From: Paraphysomonas bandaiensis
Lineage: Eukaryota; Chrysophyceae
Direction: 5' to 3'
Length of the DNA: 56,002 nucleotides
NCBI GenBank assembly: GCA_965644295.1
Contig: CBFFRP010000260.1
Coordinates: 1 to 56,002, forward strand
Shown here: positions 1 to 10,304 of the stretch, piece after piece
How the letters are laid out: every line of letters begins with the position of its first letter
How positions within the stretch are numbered: the stretch's first letter is position 1
Program-made: the position numbers and the translations under genes
The notes under the pieces: model-generated
The model's database searches: none
Told to the model about the DNA's origin: nothing
The model's input: only the letters and a program-made list of their open reading frames with translations

Positions 1-147
1 GGACTATATAGACCGATGCGAATTGTAGAAGTCCAGGAGGGAGAGATGAAAACTCGGCTGATCCTGTGTACATGCAGAGACATGAAACCTCCAACACACG
101 GACCGCAATCGGTATAGATGCATTAGCCATTACACCCCACGGCCGCA

Positions 148-450
148 ATGGAGGAGACACACATTAACGTCATTGTGAATTCGTTTACGGAGCTAGCGTT
201 TTTGAACCCAGTGTGAAAGGATGCTCAGCAAAGACCCCTGGCGGATTCAGTCTGGAAGTATTGGGCGAATTTCGGTTTTACTGACATGATCATATCTGAT
301 TTGGGACCAGATTTAAATTCAGCGTTATTCAAGGAATTGACCGATCTGGTGGGAGTTCGGCATGTCTTCAGCATTGCGAACAAGCATGTCAATGGTTGCG
401 AGCGGGTGAATAAGGAAGTGGGACAACCTTGCGAGCGTTGGTATATGACA
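148..450 (+). pseudogene. Ty3/gypsy integrase core fragment (degenerate)
   Basis: Read in one frame from 148, the translation resembles the retroviral-type integrase core of Ty3/gypsy elements. It has VIVNSFTELAF, then KYWANFGFTDMIISDLGPD, then GCERVNKEV. The segments around the second catalytic Asp (SDLG) and the Glu (CERVNKE) are kept. The position of the first catalytic Asp reads Asn (VIVNSF), and a TGA stop near 214 interrupts the frame. Nothing coherent follows 450 in the same frame. This is a dead remnant; the element type is inferred from motif spacing only. Confidence 0.6.
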
Positions 451-1180
451 CCAGAGAGAAGGATGTTTTCAGTGACAACCTTCCATCCCCAGCGTCCAAA
501 TCATTCTCAACACACACACGGATCAGCAGAGACAAACCATGCTCCATTTGGGCTGGCTGCCGGGACACCAGACTCAGTCTATAGTGATCTCGCGAAGAGA
601 ATTCGAGGCGCGTCCTTGAGCATCTATACCTCCAGAAGATGCACGAGAACCTTCACCAGTTACGCAACGCATCCTAGACAATACCAAGAGACTCTGATCA
701 AGAAGAGAGTGGAGGGTCCTAACCAGAGGATGGGTCCCAGAACAAATTCCAGAAAGGGGATCCCTTTGGTCTTGTACGACCCAGGAGGAGTGAGACGGTG
801 GCGAAGCTGTCTACAAAACGCAAGGGACCTTTCGAGGGTAGTTCACCAGTACAAGAATGACGTAGACTGCAGAGGCTGTGACTGACAGGGGCTATTCACA
901 AATATTCTGCCCAACTGACCTGAGATTGCCACAGCTGTGGGTTCAAAGGAAGGATGTCCGTGGAAGCCGCCTACTTCCGAGATCAAGAGCAATTCAGAGT
1001 CATGGTGATTCATGGGTACAAGGGAGATTCCAACCACCGTACTAGCATGACATTCATTGTGGGAAGCATGCAGATGGGGACATACTGGAAGTACCATGGA
1101 GTAGAGATCTATTCGATTGTCAGGCATATGAAGATTTCTGTAAATCTAGGAAGTACTTACATCACCTCATCCTGGATCAG

Positions 1181-1531
1181 AATCAGGTCACTCCTTTCAA
1201 GACTCAGCTCAGGAGGGCAGACGTCACAGCAGTGCAAGAAGTAGGTGATAGAGTGTATGTGGATCTTCGTTTCTTTGAGGATCAGTGGTATCAGAGCTTG
1301 GACCTTCCAGACTTTTCTACAAAATCGTATGTGGTGGTCTTCGAATACACGCATTGGTACCACAGGACATCTAAAAAGAAGATTAGCGCTCGTTTTCTGC
1401 TTAATGGTGCTACTTACGCCCTCGATAATTATCTTGTGTTTGCGTGGGGCTCAGTCAAGACCTTCGATGAGACCTACATGGTGCTGGTGGATGCAGACAT
1501 AGCCAAAAGGTATCCCCGCATAGTTGAATAG
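1181..1531 (+). pseudogene. Possible C-terminal (chromodomain-like) tail of the gypsy remnant
   Basis: An open stretch without a convincing ATG (its first start-like codon is GTG at 1232) reads TPFKTQLRRADVTAVQEVGD and ends KRYPRIVE. Its position about 0.7 kb downstream of the integrase core, and a loose resemblance to the region after integrase in gypsy polyproteins, suggest the same decayed element. Between 450 and 1181 several frames carry short coding-like pieces separated by stops. I see no catalytic motif, so the assignment is weak. Confidence 0.3.
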
Positions 1532-2300
1532 CATAACAGAGAGAGGGGAGGGGCAGTGTAACGCCGAGGCGTCAAACTCATCGCATACCACAAAAGACCA
1601 GTGAGGTTAATATGCTACAAGGGGGCTCTAGTGGACTGTGTGTGTATGTACAGCCTGCATCTTATCTTCGGATGAAGACACACTTCCACTTCACTCTCGG
1701 ATTACAAGTGCCACTGTTTTTGCTGTATGGGCAATGGAGAGATCTGATTGGTGTACTCGAGTTATACTGTTTTGTATACTGTATGGTGTTGGAATACGGA
1801 CTGTACTTGGTGGTGATGTGTTTGCAGAGTGTGTTGTGTGACACGAGGTACATAAGTACGCAATGATGCAGTTATAGGTACATGTAGGGAATATCATTAT
1901 ACAGATTATACAGCTGCTGTATTATGTATTACTGCTGAACGCTGATTGGCTAGTCACTGCATTTTTGGTCTGTGGCTGTTGAGTTGGTTTAAGGCTCTTC
2001 CTATAGGCCTCTACGTAAATCTTCCAGAAGGTGAATATCTCCACAAAATTGGTGAAATGTTGCTGAATTTTCTGCAGAATATTGTTCTATGTTCTCTGCT
2101 GTGTTTCTAGATAGTTCATAGAATGTAAATGGTTCTGTATGAGTTGTTTGTGTTCTATGTGCTGTCATTATTATGTTACTAGCCTTGCTGTTAACACGTT
2201 TGAGGAGGTGTCTTCAGATAAGTGCTTGAGGGTGCTCAGGCAGTTGCAGGGCAAAGTAATAAGCATTTTTATCTCTATATTAGCTAGTTACTTGTTACAT
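1532..2300. other. Non-coding, probable retroelement flank
   Basis: No supported gene. T/G-rich sequence follows the gypsy remnant and may include LTR material, but no matching second copy is present in the window to prove it. Short ORFs here on both strands show no domain features. Confidence 0.4.
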
Positions 2301-2308
2301 TCGCACAT

Positions 2309-3660
2309 TCATTTCATATACATAGCTGCACCCGGTGTGATACCCCGGGTTTGGTCATATCCTATGCAGCAGTTCCAACTCATCTTCTCCATATACTGAT
2401 CAGTCAAATTTGCTTCTGGTGCACCCCTACTACAGCTGGATACATCTGGCAGACTCAGTAAGGTTTGCGTAGGGACCGCAGTCATACCATTAAGCATGGG
2501 TCCCTCCAATAATAATACTATCGCTCCAGTGTTGTGATCCACAATTCGAATTCCATTCCAAACGATGAACTCATAACCCATATCGTTCAAACGTTTCCCC
2601 GAACACAGAAATCTGTTGATATCTTCGGATACTGTATTCGATACCCTTCCAGTCGTTTACCCTTCCTGTTGCCGTTACATTGATCACCGTTCCTTTCTTG
2701 GAGCCTCTGATAACTCTAGCTGATGGAATTGATTCATCGAATACTTGCTGATCATTTATCAAAAACATAGACGATGAGCAGCATGTATCTATGTATGTAT
2801 AGTGTTCAGCAGTAGTGTCAATCATACTACATGTGTCACTTTTATCACATATATATCAACACCGCAGTCATAAAGCATATTCGCTTCGGACTCCGAGTCA
2901 GACTCGGTACCTCCTCTGCGGATATTCTCGAACGTGAAAACCTTCCCAGATTTCTGGGGTCTCTTGGTCTTTCCAGTTGAATTTCGGGGACATTCGTTCG
3001 CGCGATGGTTTTTGGATTTGCATACTCTGCATCCTGTATATTCCTTACTGCCCGGTCTTTGTCCCTTCGTTTCCCCCTTTTTCTTCCTACATTGTTCTGT
3101 ATTATGATTGTGTATTATACCTTTCTTCGAGCAATAAGTGCACTTCCTCTTTGTAGATACTCTCTCTTTCTTTCGAGGCTTTTCAATATGATTCAGCTCC
3201 TCCGTGCTCTTGCGCTTCTTCTCTATGATTTTCCTCCCATACTTGGTGTCGTCGAACTGTTCGATACGTTTGGATAGCAATTCATATGGTACATCATCGG
3301 GCATTAAATACAGAGCATAATTCAAACCGTCATATTCATCACTGATAATTCCCTCCTTCAGCCGACTAATTTTTGATTCTTCCGTTACCGTTTGGTTATG
3401 CGCCTGAAGTTCACGGAGAAGCAGCTCAAAACGCAGTACATACTCTTTCGCGGTCTCCCCTGGCTTCATCTCGAATGATCCAAACTGAGCAAGTAGAACA
3501 CTAATCTTGTTTTGAGTGCTAACCATCTCTCTGGCGTTGAACTTGTTATTCCTTCCTTCAGCTGCCTTGAACTCCTTGTGCTTCAGATGAAACTTCTGCA
3601 GCGCCTTCGGACATCGCTTCTTCACCGCCTCTCAGCAGTATGAGTATATATACACCTCTG
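2309..3660 (-). pseudogene. Ty1/copia gag-protease fragment, family B-like
   Basis: On the minus strand three consecutive frames give a copia Gag with two zinc knuckles (CTYC...C and CRVCKSKNHRANEC), then a protease-like segment YIDTCCSSSMFLIND, then the pre-integrase segment around EGPMLNGMTAVPTQ. The same order and very similar residues occur in the better preserved copy at 48846-50432. Upstream of the first ATG the homologous YIYSYC-EAVKKRC continues through an in-frame TGA, so the N-terminus is broken. Two frame changes follow (near 2825 and 2590). Integrase, RT and RNase H are absent. This is a truncated, decayed relative of the 50-kb element. Confidence 0.8.
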
Positions 3661-5189
3661 TATCAGTATCGTACCCCAGAAGTTATCTCGGTGTAAGATC
3701 GGTGTAAGATGGCTTGGACGAACAAATGTTATCATTACCTTGGAAGCTAACTGAACTCAGATTGGCGGTGAAGACATCTGAAGTGCACAATGCTTCTGCT
3801 TCTTAGCAGGTGATTGGGAGCTAGTTTACACTTTGATTGAGATTTCTCGTGGTATTATGTATATTAGTAGGTTCTAAGTAGTAATTGCCGTTAATTTTTA
3901 CTTCGTAATATGTTAATGCGAACATCGTCTTATTTTAATTGAATACATGCTTTTTCTTTTCATAATTGATACAGATCTGCAATATTGCTGGTTTTTATAT
4001 TATTTTCTACTTTGCAATATATATTATACTGTGTTTATTATTGTTAATTATAGTACCTCTAGGTCGTATTGGTATTATATTTTTAGGTAGTACCTATAGG
4101 TAGTATTGATACATGCAGGCAGTGCCTATAGGTACATTTTAATATAAATAGGGATACTTATCAGTAGAAAATGTAGAGGTTATAGATACCACCTATAGGG
4201 AGGCAATTAGGCACGTGTATTAGTGCAATATCATATGTCGATATCGGCATCATTTAATCCAACCGTAAGTCCAACGCTCCTGACATACTCCTCATTGGGG
4301 TAACCAGCCATTAGTGGATCATTTTCTTCCAACACCATTCTTAGTACTGCAATAGCTGCACTTAACTTAGGCGCTTCTTCCATAATAGCAATAAATCAAC
4401 AACTATGGATAAGTCTACAATTACAATACTATTTACAAGCAACTTCCAGAGTGAAGAAATTGCATCTTATTATGAATAATTAATATATACTACCTACGAT
4501 TACCAGGTATCATGGTAATGTCAACATAATATTCTACTAATAGGCTGGCGTATTCATCCTCTGCAGAGTGTTACAGGTAGCACTAATATTCTATTTATGA
4601 TAGATGGTAGATATCAAGATACAAAGCACCCTATATCTAGGTGACAATGATTGACATGTTTCAATACACCGTCCTTATTTACATCAATACGTATAGGGCA
4701 CAGTGAGAAAGTAATATATCTTACATTCATATTAGTATATACATACTCAATTGAAGTTACTCTTGCGTGGGTCTCTCCATTATCGAACTCTGAAGCGTCA
4801 TTTTCTTCATATGCTCTGTATCATAGAATCAAAATTTCTAAATTAAATATTTTCACAACATAATTCAAGAACGTTACCGTAAGACTCCTCTGGTGTTACA
4901 TGACAATCGTATCCTGTATGTGAAGCTAACAGACATCTGCCTGTCTCTGGATTCTGTGGACAATATGCCGATTATTATTTTGAAAATGTGTAGTTTTGTG
5001 ACATTTTTGAGTGAAAAACCAGGGGATTTTTTAGTTTAGGTTGTGTAATTCATTTTACATAGTTCTTCTAGTTTCGCTAAACCCAAAAACTCACACACAC
5101 TACAATAGAGAATAATTTTTCTCGTGTACACAACTCTCGAAAATCCTGTTTTTAGTTTTACAAAGATCGGGGGGGGTTTTCAGTTTCTG
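3661..5189. other. AT-rich intergenic region with cctatagg palindromes
   Basis: No supported gene. The 8-bp palindrome cctatagg recurs at 4093-4100, 4125-4132 and 4192-4199 within about 110 bp. A homopurine/T-rich stretch (ttttagtttt, gggggggtttt) lies just before the RHS-like gene. Confidence 0.4.
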
Positions 5190-6956
5190 ATGGCGATTCA
5201 CATTTCGATTTCTCGTAACATTATGGAGCACATCCCACAACATCTCAGAACAACAGAAGAAACAAACATCCATCTACTGAACAATGCGAGCCGAATGATG
5301 AAGCTCAGGACCACCCCGTGCAGTACGCTGGCATTAGCTTGTCGACGCAATAAGTCTTGTCGATTTCTTTCCATTGACACCAACCTCATCAAGGGGAACC
5401 TGGGTAGGTTATCCCCGGAAGCCAGCGACGACCAGTCCGTTTTCCTCGAGGGCTTGGCGAACTGTCGAGTTGATCCCATTGGGGATGGCATCGATGTAAT
5501 TCATATTGATAACAAGTTGGGAGTGCCATGGGAATGCTTGGGCCCACAGAAGTTGTTTGTAAGGGAGTTTTATCCTGACTTGTTGAGAGAAATAAGGGGG
5601 AGAGACAGAAGTGTTCTCATTGGAAACCCTGGAATTGGCAAATCCTTTTTCCAGTATTATTACCTGGCTCGAATACTGAATCCGTCTTTGTTCGGACCCC
5701 TTCCTCCTGACTGCTACGGCTCCACCACCCCACCGAAGATAGTCATCCGCCAGGAGGGCACTGCTGCCATGACTATATTCGACATTGCTAATCGCCAAGC
5801 AGAGAGAGTTGATGGTTGTCCAGATTCACTTCTGGACTGTTTTGATCCAGAAACGTCATTATATTTGATGGAACCTGAGATATCTGTGGAGGAACCTTAT
5901 GCTGGAGGCCTTCGCATTCCCACTTTGGCCACCGTACCTCCGAATCTGGCCCGATATAAGGAATTCTGCAAGAACGGAGGAGCAGCACTGTACATGCCTG
6001 TTTTCACTCTTCCGGAGTTGCTTGCGATTGGGAAGTATTTGCTGGAGAACAAGCATGTGCCGGAGTTGCTGCAGCCGGAGTATTCTTCTGAGCAGATCAC
6101 GAAGCGCTTTCACCAATTTGGGGGTATTTTCCGCCATGTGCTGCCGGTATCTCTCGCTTATCTTGATATGTGTCGAAGTAGTCAGTCCGAGGCAATACGT
6201 TCGTGTAATGCACATGCACTCCTGGTCTCCGGCAATGTGGAGAGAGCGGACGTCAGTCATTTCATCATGCAATATGACGTGGAGAGGAATGGCGAACTCC
6301 CCTTTTGCAGATATCGCTTGAACTTTGTGAACGAATCCATCGCATCTCAAGTTCAAGATAAGCTTAACAATGGCTCTCTGGGCGACAGGAGATCAGCGCT
6401 GATTCGAAATGACGAGACAGGATTTATGGCGGATGCATCTGCTAAGATCTATGAAAGTGTCATTGTGGATCAATTGACATCTGCTTCTGGCGTGCGATGG
6501 AGAAAACGGGAAGTGATGGCCAGCTCAGAGGGGAAAGTAAGTGAATGGTCCGATTTCTCATTGAGGTTGAATGAAGCGGTTAAGGGGCGCCCTCCTCCGT
6601 TCGAGGAAATGCGGCCACTGGTGCTGTACGTGTCTTCGAATCCGACCTTTCCATCGGTTGAATACATGTACAAGACGGAGCAGGGGGAATTGGTTATGTT
6701 TCAGGTCACCAGAAACAAGTCCGCAAAGGTGATTATCAAGGGGAGTGCTTTGGAGCAGTTTTTGGACAAGATTAAACTTCCCGTCGACAAGGTGTCGCTG
6801 CTTAGGTTAGTTCTCATCCCATTGCCGTCGCTGGCACAAAGCGCACGATTCGAAGTAGCCGCCGAGGAGGACAAGATCCTAGTGAATGCGGCGCTGGAAA
6901 ATGGTTATGAAGTCTGGCATATTCCCAGTGATTATTTGAGCTATTTCGCGGAATGA
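5190..6956 (+). CDS. RHS/Crinkler-type P-loop NTPase-nuclease protein, copy 1
   Basis: Members of this family (retrotransposon-hotspot and Crinkler C-terminal modules) combine a STAND/AAA-like P-loop NTPase with a restriction-endonuclease-fold domain. Visible here: Walker A GNPGIGKSFF, a Walker-B-like LYLMEPE, the family signature YKEFCKNGGAALYMPVFTL, FGGIFRHVL, and a C-terminal nuclease-like stretch FPSVEYMYKTEQGELVMFQVT. The first in-frame ATG is at 5190, with others at 5223, 5295 and 5298. Copy 2 is conserved only from the codons around 5241, and its first ATG matches 5298, so a 552-residue product from 5298 is the safer start. No signal peptide or LFLAK-type header is seen. Homology to copy 2 starts at catctcag, which could be a splice acceptor, so an upstream exon is possible. 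Function is inferred from the family only. Confidence 0.8.
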   Translation: MAIHISISRNIMEHIPQHLRTTEETNIHLLNNASRMMKLRTTPCSTLALACRRNKSCRFLSIDTNLIKGNLGRLSPEASDDQSVFLEGLANCRVDPIGDGIDVIHIDNKLGVPWECLGPQKLFVREFYPDLLREIRGRDRSVLIGNPGIGKSFFQYYYLARILNPSLFGPLPPDCYGSTTPPKIVIRQEGTAAMTIFDIANRQAERVDGCPDSLLDCFDPETSLYLMEPEISVEEPYAGGLRIPTLATVPPNLARYKEFCKNGGAALYMPVFTLPELLAIGKYLLENKHVPELLQPEYSSEQITKRFHQFGGIFRHVLPVSLAYLDMCRSSQSEAIRSCNAHALLVSGNVERADVSHFIMQYDVERNGELPFCRYRLNFVNESIASQVQDKLNNGSLGDRRSALIRNDETGFMADASAKIYESVIVDQLTSASGVRWRKREVMASSEGKVSEWSDFSLRLNEAVKGRPPPFEEMRPLVLYVSSNPTFPSVEYMYKTEQGELVMFQVTRNKSAKVIIKGSALEQFLDKIKLPVDKVSLLRLVLIPLPSLAQSARFEVAAEEDKILVNAALENGYEVWHIPSDYLSYFAE

Positions 6957-7376
6957 GAAGGAACTATAGCAGTATTAGTGACAGTGACTTTTATGTCTTG
7001 TGCCATCATCATCACAGCAAGTGCACCTGCCTGCCTGCGGCTGAGGGGTCCACAGTGACCTGTGTATGTGTATCTCATATCTATCATGCTAGTGACGTTG
7101 TCTACTTATTACTGTCATACATAAGAATAGCAACTTATATTATATGGTATACACAACTCTTGTGAGTCAACTAATAAGCAACTTTGTACCACGCACTAGC
7201 TACTTCTCTCATGCATACATAATAGGTATTATCCGGAATCCGCCCGGACCCTTAATATCAAATAATCTCCCTTCTGCCCCCTGCTTTTTGCTTTTAATAG
7301 CGATGCGTTGTTTAGCGCTTAGAGGGGGTACGAGAGTTTTAAGTGCTTAAACCCAAGGTTGTTTTAATCTGCCTTG
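5241..7376 (+). repeat. 2.1-kb duplication unit, copy 1
   Basis: From catctcag at 5241 to gttttaatctgcctt near 7376 the sequence is almost base-for-base the same as 8583-10722. The shared DNA covers the whole conserved coding region plus about 420 bp downstream of the stop codon. The two units are in direct orientation, separated by about 1.2 kb of unrelated sequence. Confidence 0.93.
5391..5431 (+). other. Replaced cassette in RHS copy 1 (14 codons)
   Basis: These 41 bp encode KGNLGRLSPEASDD. In copy 2 the equivalent segment (8733-8779, 47 bp, 16 codons) is DDTETYFDFRPKRDKN and shows no similarity. Flanks on both sides are nearly identical for hundreds of bases. The 6-bp length difference preserves the frame. 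Confidence 0.9.
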
Positions 7377-7448
7377 CATTGTTGCCCGCTTATTAGCCTA
7401 GTTTTACTAATTACTAATAATAAAGAGAAGGCACTGTGACTCTGTAGT
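6957..7448. other. 3' flank of RHS copy 1
   Basis: No gene. The part up to 7376 is duplicated after copy 2 (10305-10722) with a few indels, so it is either 3' UTR or passively duplicated flank. The remainder to 7448 is unremarkable AT-rich sequence. Confidence 0.5.
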
Positions 7449-7727
7449 ATTGAAAGTCTTCTTATTTAGCAATAGGCGTTAAGAACCTGCACCAACTTAG
7501 TGGCTAGAAGAGTGCTAGACAAACTATTTAGACCTCTACCCGTAACTAATCAATACAAACTCTTTTATCCTACTATTTAACGCTACAGAAGCTGCATGTG
7601 CGTCACCACAAGCACCAAGGTGCGACCACTTCCGTTCTTAGTGTGTGTTATGAGGCTCGCCATGATCGTGTGTCCTGGGACTCACCGGCGCGTGTGATCT
7701 GGAGGTCTCCCCTTGGTATGAGACTCC
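7449..7727 (-). mobile_element. LINE-like 3' end fragment
   Basis: This stretch matches, with moderate divergence, the split sequence at 45134-45320 plus 47741-47850. Read on the minus strand it ends in a conserved tail (ttagcaataggcgttaa on the plus strand). The same roughly 40-bp tail occurs alone at 43913-43952 and 50887-50927. Copies that share a 3' end but differ in length are typical of 5'-truncated non-LTR retrotransposons. That interpretation is inference. Confidence 0.55.
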
Positions 7728-7739
7728 ACTCGCTATATG

Positions 7740-7954
7740 ACTACACATACATTGTGTGCAATTTGCCTCGGGGACTGCCTTATGTACCTCACGGCAACCA
7801 GGGGAAACAGTACTATACCCTGCTGAGATTGGCGATCTGGTGGCCTTCCTTTAGGAATTGTGCCAAGTGGCTCGGAGGTACGTGGATGAAGGTCTTGCAA
7901 AAGGTTATGGCCTACTGTGAAGAAGCGTCGAAATCGACTCTTTTGCTGTCTTAG
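7740..7954 (+). pseudogene. Possible integrase zinc-binding remnant
   Basis: A short reading frame contains HGNQGKQYYTLLRLAIWWP followed by FRNCAKWL. This loosely resembles the H2C2 zinc-binding segment before Ty3/gypsy integrases (a His, then LLR..WWP..R..., then Cys). The expected CxxC pair is not clean. Low confidence; it could be chance. Confidence 0.25.
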
Positions 7955-8582
7955 CCAGCGGTAGAGAGCACATGCAAGAGAGTGAATAGCTGGACAGGAG
8001 TGGGATATGAGGGTCAGCCGGTGCAAGCAACAGGGAGTCGTTGGTGCAAAAGAGGCAACATCTGATTGAGGAGAGGGGGACTGCGCAACAGAACTAGGTC
8101 TGCCAAGGTCGGGTACTCTGATAGACCTATGCACGAGATGATCGTGATGATGATGATGGTCTGGAGGAGACACTCGGACGTCCTCAGCTGCCCTTGTTAG
8201 TGTCTGTGTTGGTGCAGGGGGGTACAGGCTGAGGCATAGAGAGTGTGTGTAAGGAAGATGACGGCAAGGTATCAGAGACGAAGGGAGAGGCGATGGTTTG
8301 TCTGGGGGTTTTCTAGGAGGAGGCAGAGTGTACTGTGTGTGTGTATGACAGTGCAGCGGTGTGATGAGTGTGTTGGACAGAGAGAAGAGCCGGTGATGTG
8401 TCCAACAGTACAGGTAGACAGGTAGATGGACATGGTGATGTGTCCAACAGTACAGGTATACAGGTACATGTACAGGGTGGTACGCCCAATAGAGTACATG
8501 TAGATGTACATGGGGTTCATATCTTATACAGTCACTTAAAGTACTAAACTGAAAACATCATCCTCTATCTTGTGTCTGATTT
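7955..8582. other. Spacer between RHS duplication units
   Basis: No supported gene. It contains a short tandem repeat (gtgatgtgtccaacagtaca, near 8393 and again near 8433) and G-rich sequence. A minus-strand ORF here is low-complexity (His run from tgatgatgatgatgg) and shows no domain. Confidence 0.4.
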
Positions 8583-8639
8583 CATCTCAGAACAACAGAA
8601 GAAACAAACATCCATCTACTGAACAATGCGAGCCGAACG

Positions 8640-10304
8640 ATGAAGCTCAGGACCATCCCGTGCAGTACGCTGGCATTAGCTTGTCGACGCAATAAGTCTT
8701 GTCGATTTCTTTCCATTGACACCAACCTCATCGACGACACAGAAACGTACTTTGACTTTAGACCGAAACGAGACAAGAACCAGACCGATTTCCTCGAGGG
8801 CTTGGCGAACTGTCGAGTTGATCCCATTGGGGATGGCATCGATGTAATTCATATTGATAACAAGTTGGGAGTGCTATGGGAATGCTTGGGCCCACAGAAG
8901 TTGTTTGTAAGGGAGTTTTATCCTGACTTGTTGAGAGAAATAAGGGGGAGAGACAGAAGTGTTCTCATTGGAAACCCTGGAATTGGCAAATCCTTTTTCC
9001 AGTATTATTACCTGGCTCGAATACTGAATCCGTCTTTGTTCGGGCCCCTTCCACCTGACTGCTACGGCTCCACCACCCCACCGAAGATAGTCATCCGCCA
9101 GGAGGGCACTGCTGCCATGACTATATTCGACATTGCTAATCGCCAAGCAGAGAGAGTTGATGGTTGTCCAGATTCACTTCTGGACTGTTTTGATCCAGAA
9201 ACGTCATTATATTTGATGGAACCTGAGATATCTGTGGAGGAACCTTATGCTGGAGGCCTTCGCATTCCCACTTTGGCCACCGTACCTCCGAATCTGGCCC
9301 GATATAAGGAATTCTGCAAGAACGGAGGAGCAGCACTGTACATGCCTGTTTTCACTCTTCCGGAGTTGCTTGCGATTGGGAAGTATTTGCTGGAGAACAA
9401 GCATGTGCCGGAGTTGCTGCAGCCGGAGTATTCTTCTGAGCAGATCACGAAGCGCTTTCACCAATTTGGGGGTATTTTCCGCCATGTGCTGCCGGTATCT
9501 CTCGCTTATCTTGATATGTGTCGAAGTAGTCAGTCCGAGGCAATACGTTCGTGTAATGCACATGCACTCCTGGTCTCCGGCAATGTGGAGAGAGCGGACG
9601 TCAGTCATTTCATCATGCAATATGACGTGGAGAGGGATGGCGAATTCTCCTTTCGCAGATATCGCTTGAACTTTGTGAACGAATCCATCGCATCTCAAGT
9701 TCAAGATAAGCTTAACAATGGCTCTCTGGGCGACAGGAGATCAGCGCTGATTCGAAATGACGAGACAGGATTTATGGCGGATGCATCTGCTAAGATCTAT
9801 GAAAGTGTCATTGTGGATCAATTGACATCTGCTTCTGGCGTGCGATGGAGAAAACGGGAAGTGATGGCCAGCTCAGAGGGGAAAGTAAGTGAATGGTCCG
9901 ATTTCTCATTGAGGTTGAATGAAGCGGTTAAGGGGCGCCCTCCTCCGTTCGAGGAAATGCGGCCACTGGTGCTGTACGTGTCTTCGAATCCGACCTTTCC
10001 ATCGGTTGAATACATGTACAAGACGGAGCAGGGGGAATTGGTTATGTTTCAGGTCACCAGAAATAAGTCCGCAAAGATGATTATCAAGGGGAGTGCTTTG
10101 GAGCAGTTTTTGGACAAGATTAAACTTCCCGTCGACAAGGTGTCGCTGCTTAGGTTAGTTCTCATCCCATTGCCGTCGCTGGCACAAAGCGCACGATTCG
10201 AAGTAGCCGCCGAGGAGGACAAGATCCTAGTGAATGCGGCGCTGGAAAATGGTTATGAAGTCTGGCATATTCCCAGTGATTATTTGAGCTATTTCGCGGA
10301 ATGA
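8640..10304 (+). CDS. RHS/Crinkler-type P-loop NTPase-nuclease protein, copy 2
   Basis: This 554-residue protein is almost identical to copy 1. Walker A GNPGIGKSFF is at residues 111-120, LYLMEPE at 190-196, YMPVFTL at 234-240, FGGIFRHVL at 276-284, and the nuclease-fold segment FPSVEYMY...FQVT at 453-473. Many family members have Asp where this protein has Glu457, so catalytic competence is uncertain. An in-frame TGA lies at 8577-8579, just upstream of the duplication boundary, and 8640 is the first ATG after it. Differences from copy 1 include the replaced cassette at residues 32-47, Leu for Pro near residue 79 (VLWECLG), DGEFSFRR for NGELPFCR, and Met for Val before IIKG. Confidence 0.8.
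   Translation: MKLRTIPCSTLALACRRNKSCRFLSIDTNLIDDTETYFDFRPKRDKNQTDFLEGLANCRVDPIGDGIDVIHIDNKLGVLWECLGPQKLFVREFYPDLLREIRGRDRSVLIGNPGIGKSFFQYYYLARILNPSLFGPLPPDCYGSTTPPKIVIRQEGTAAMTIFDIANRQAERVDGCPDSLLDCFDPETSLYLMEPEISVEEPYAGGLRIPTLATVPPNLARYKEFCKNGGAALYMPVFTLPELLAIGKYLLENKHVPELLQPEYSSEQITKRFHQFGGIFRHVLPVSLAYLDMCRSSQSEAIRSCNAHALLVSGNVERADVSHFIMQYDVERDGEFSFRRYRLNFVNESIASQVQDKLNNGSLGDRRSALIRNDETGFMADASAKIYESVIVDQLTSASGVRWRKREVMASSEGKVSEWSDFSLRLNEAVKGRPPPFEEMRPLVLYVSSNPTFPSVEYMYKTEQGELVMFQVTRNKSAKMIIKGSALEQFLDKIKLPVDKVSLLRLVLIPLPSLAQSARFEVAAEEDKILVNAALENGYEVWHIPSDYLSYFAE
8733..8779 (+). other. Replaced cassette in RHS copy 2 (16 codons)
   Basis: These 47 bp encode DDTETYFDFRPKRDKN and replace the unrelated 41-bp segment of copy 1 between nearly identical flanks. 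The segment precedes the P-loop domain by about 60 residues. Confidence 0.9.

Noticed and set aside
5124-5189. Extended N-terminus of RHS copy 1 from 5124
   Set aside because: The first codon is GTG and the segment is not conserved in copy 2.
7733-8173. Minus-strand His- and Pro-rich 146-codon ORF
   Set aside because: The His run comes from a tgatgatg simple repeat. No domain, and partly overlapping retroelement sequence.
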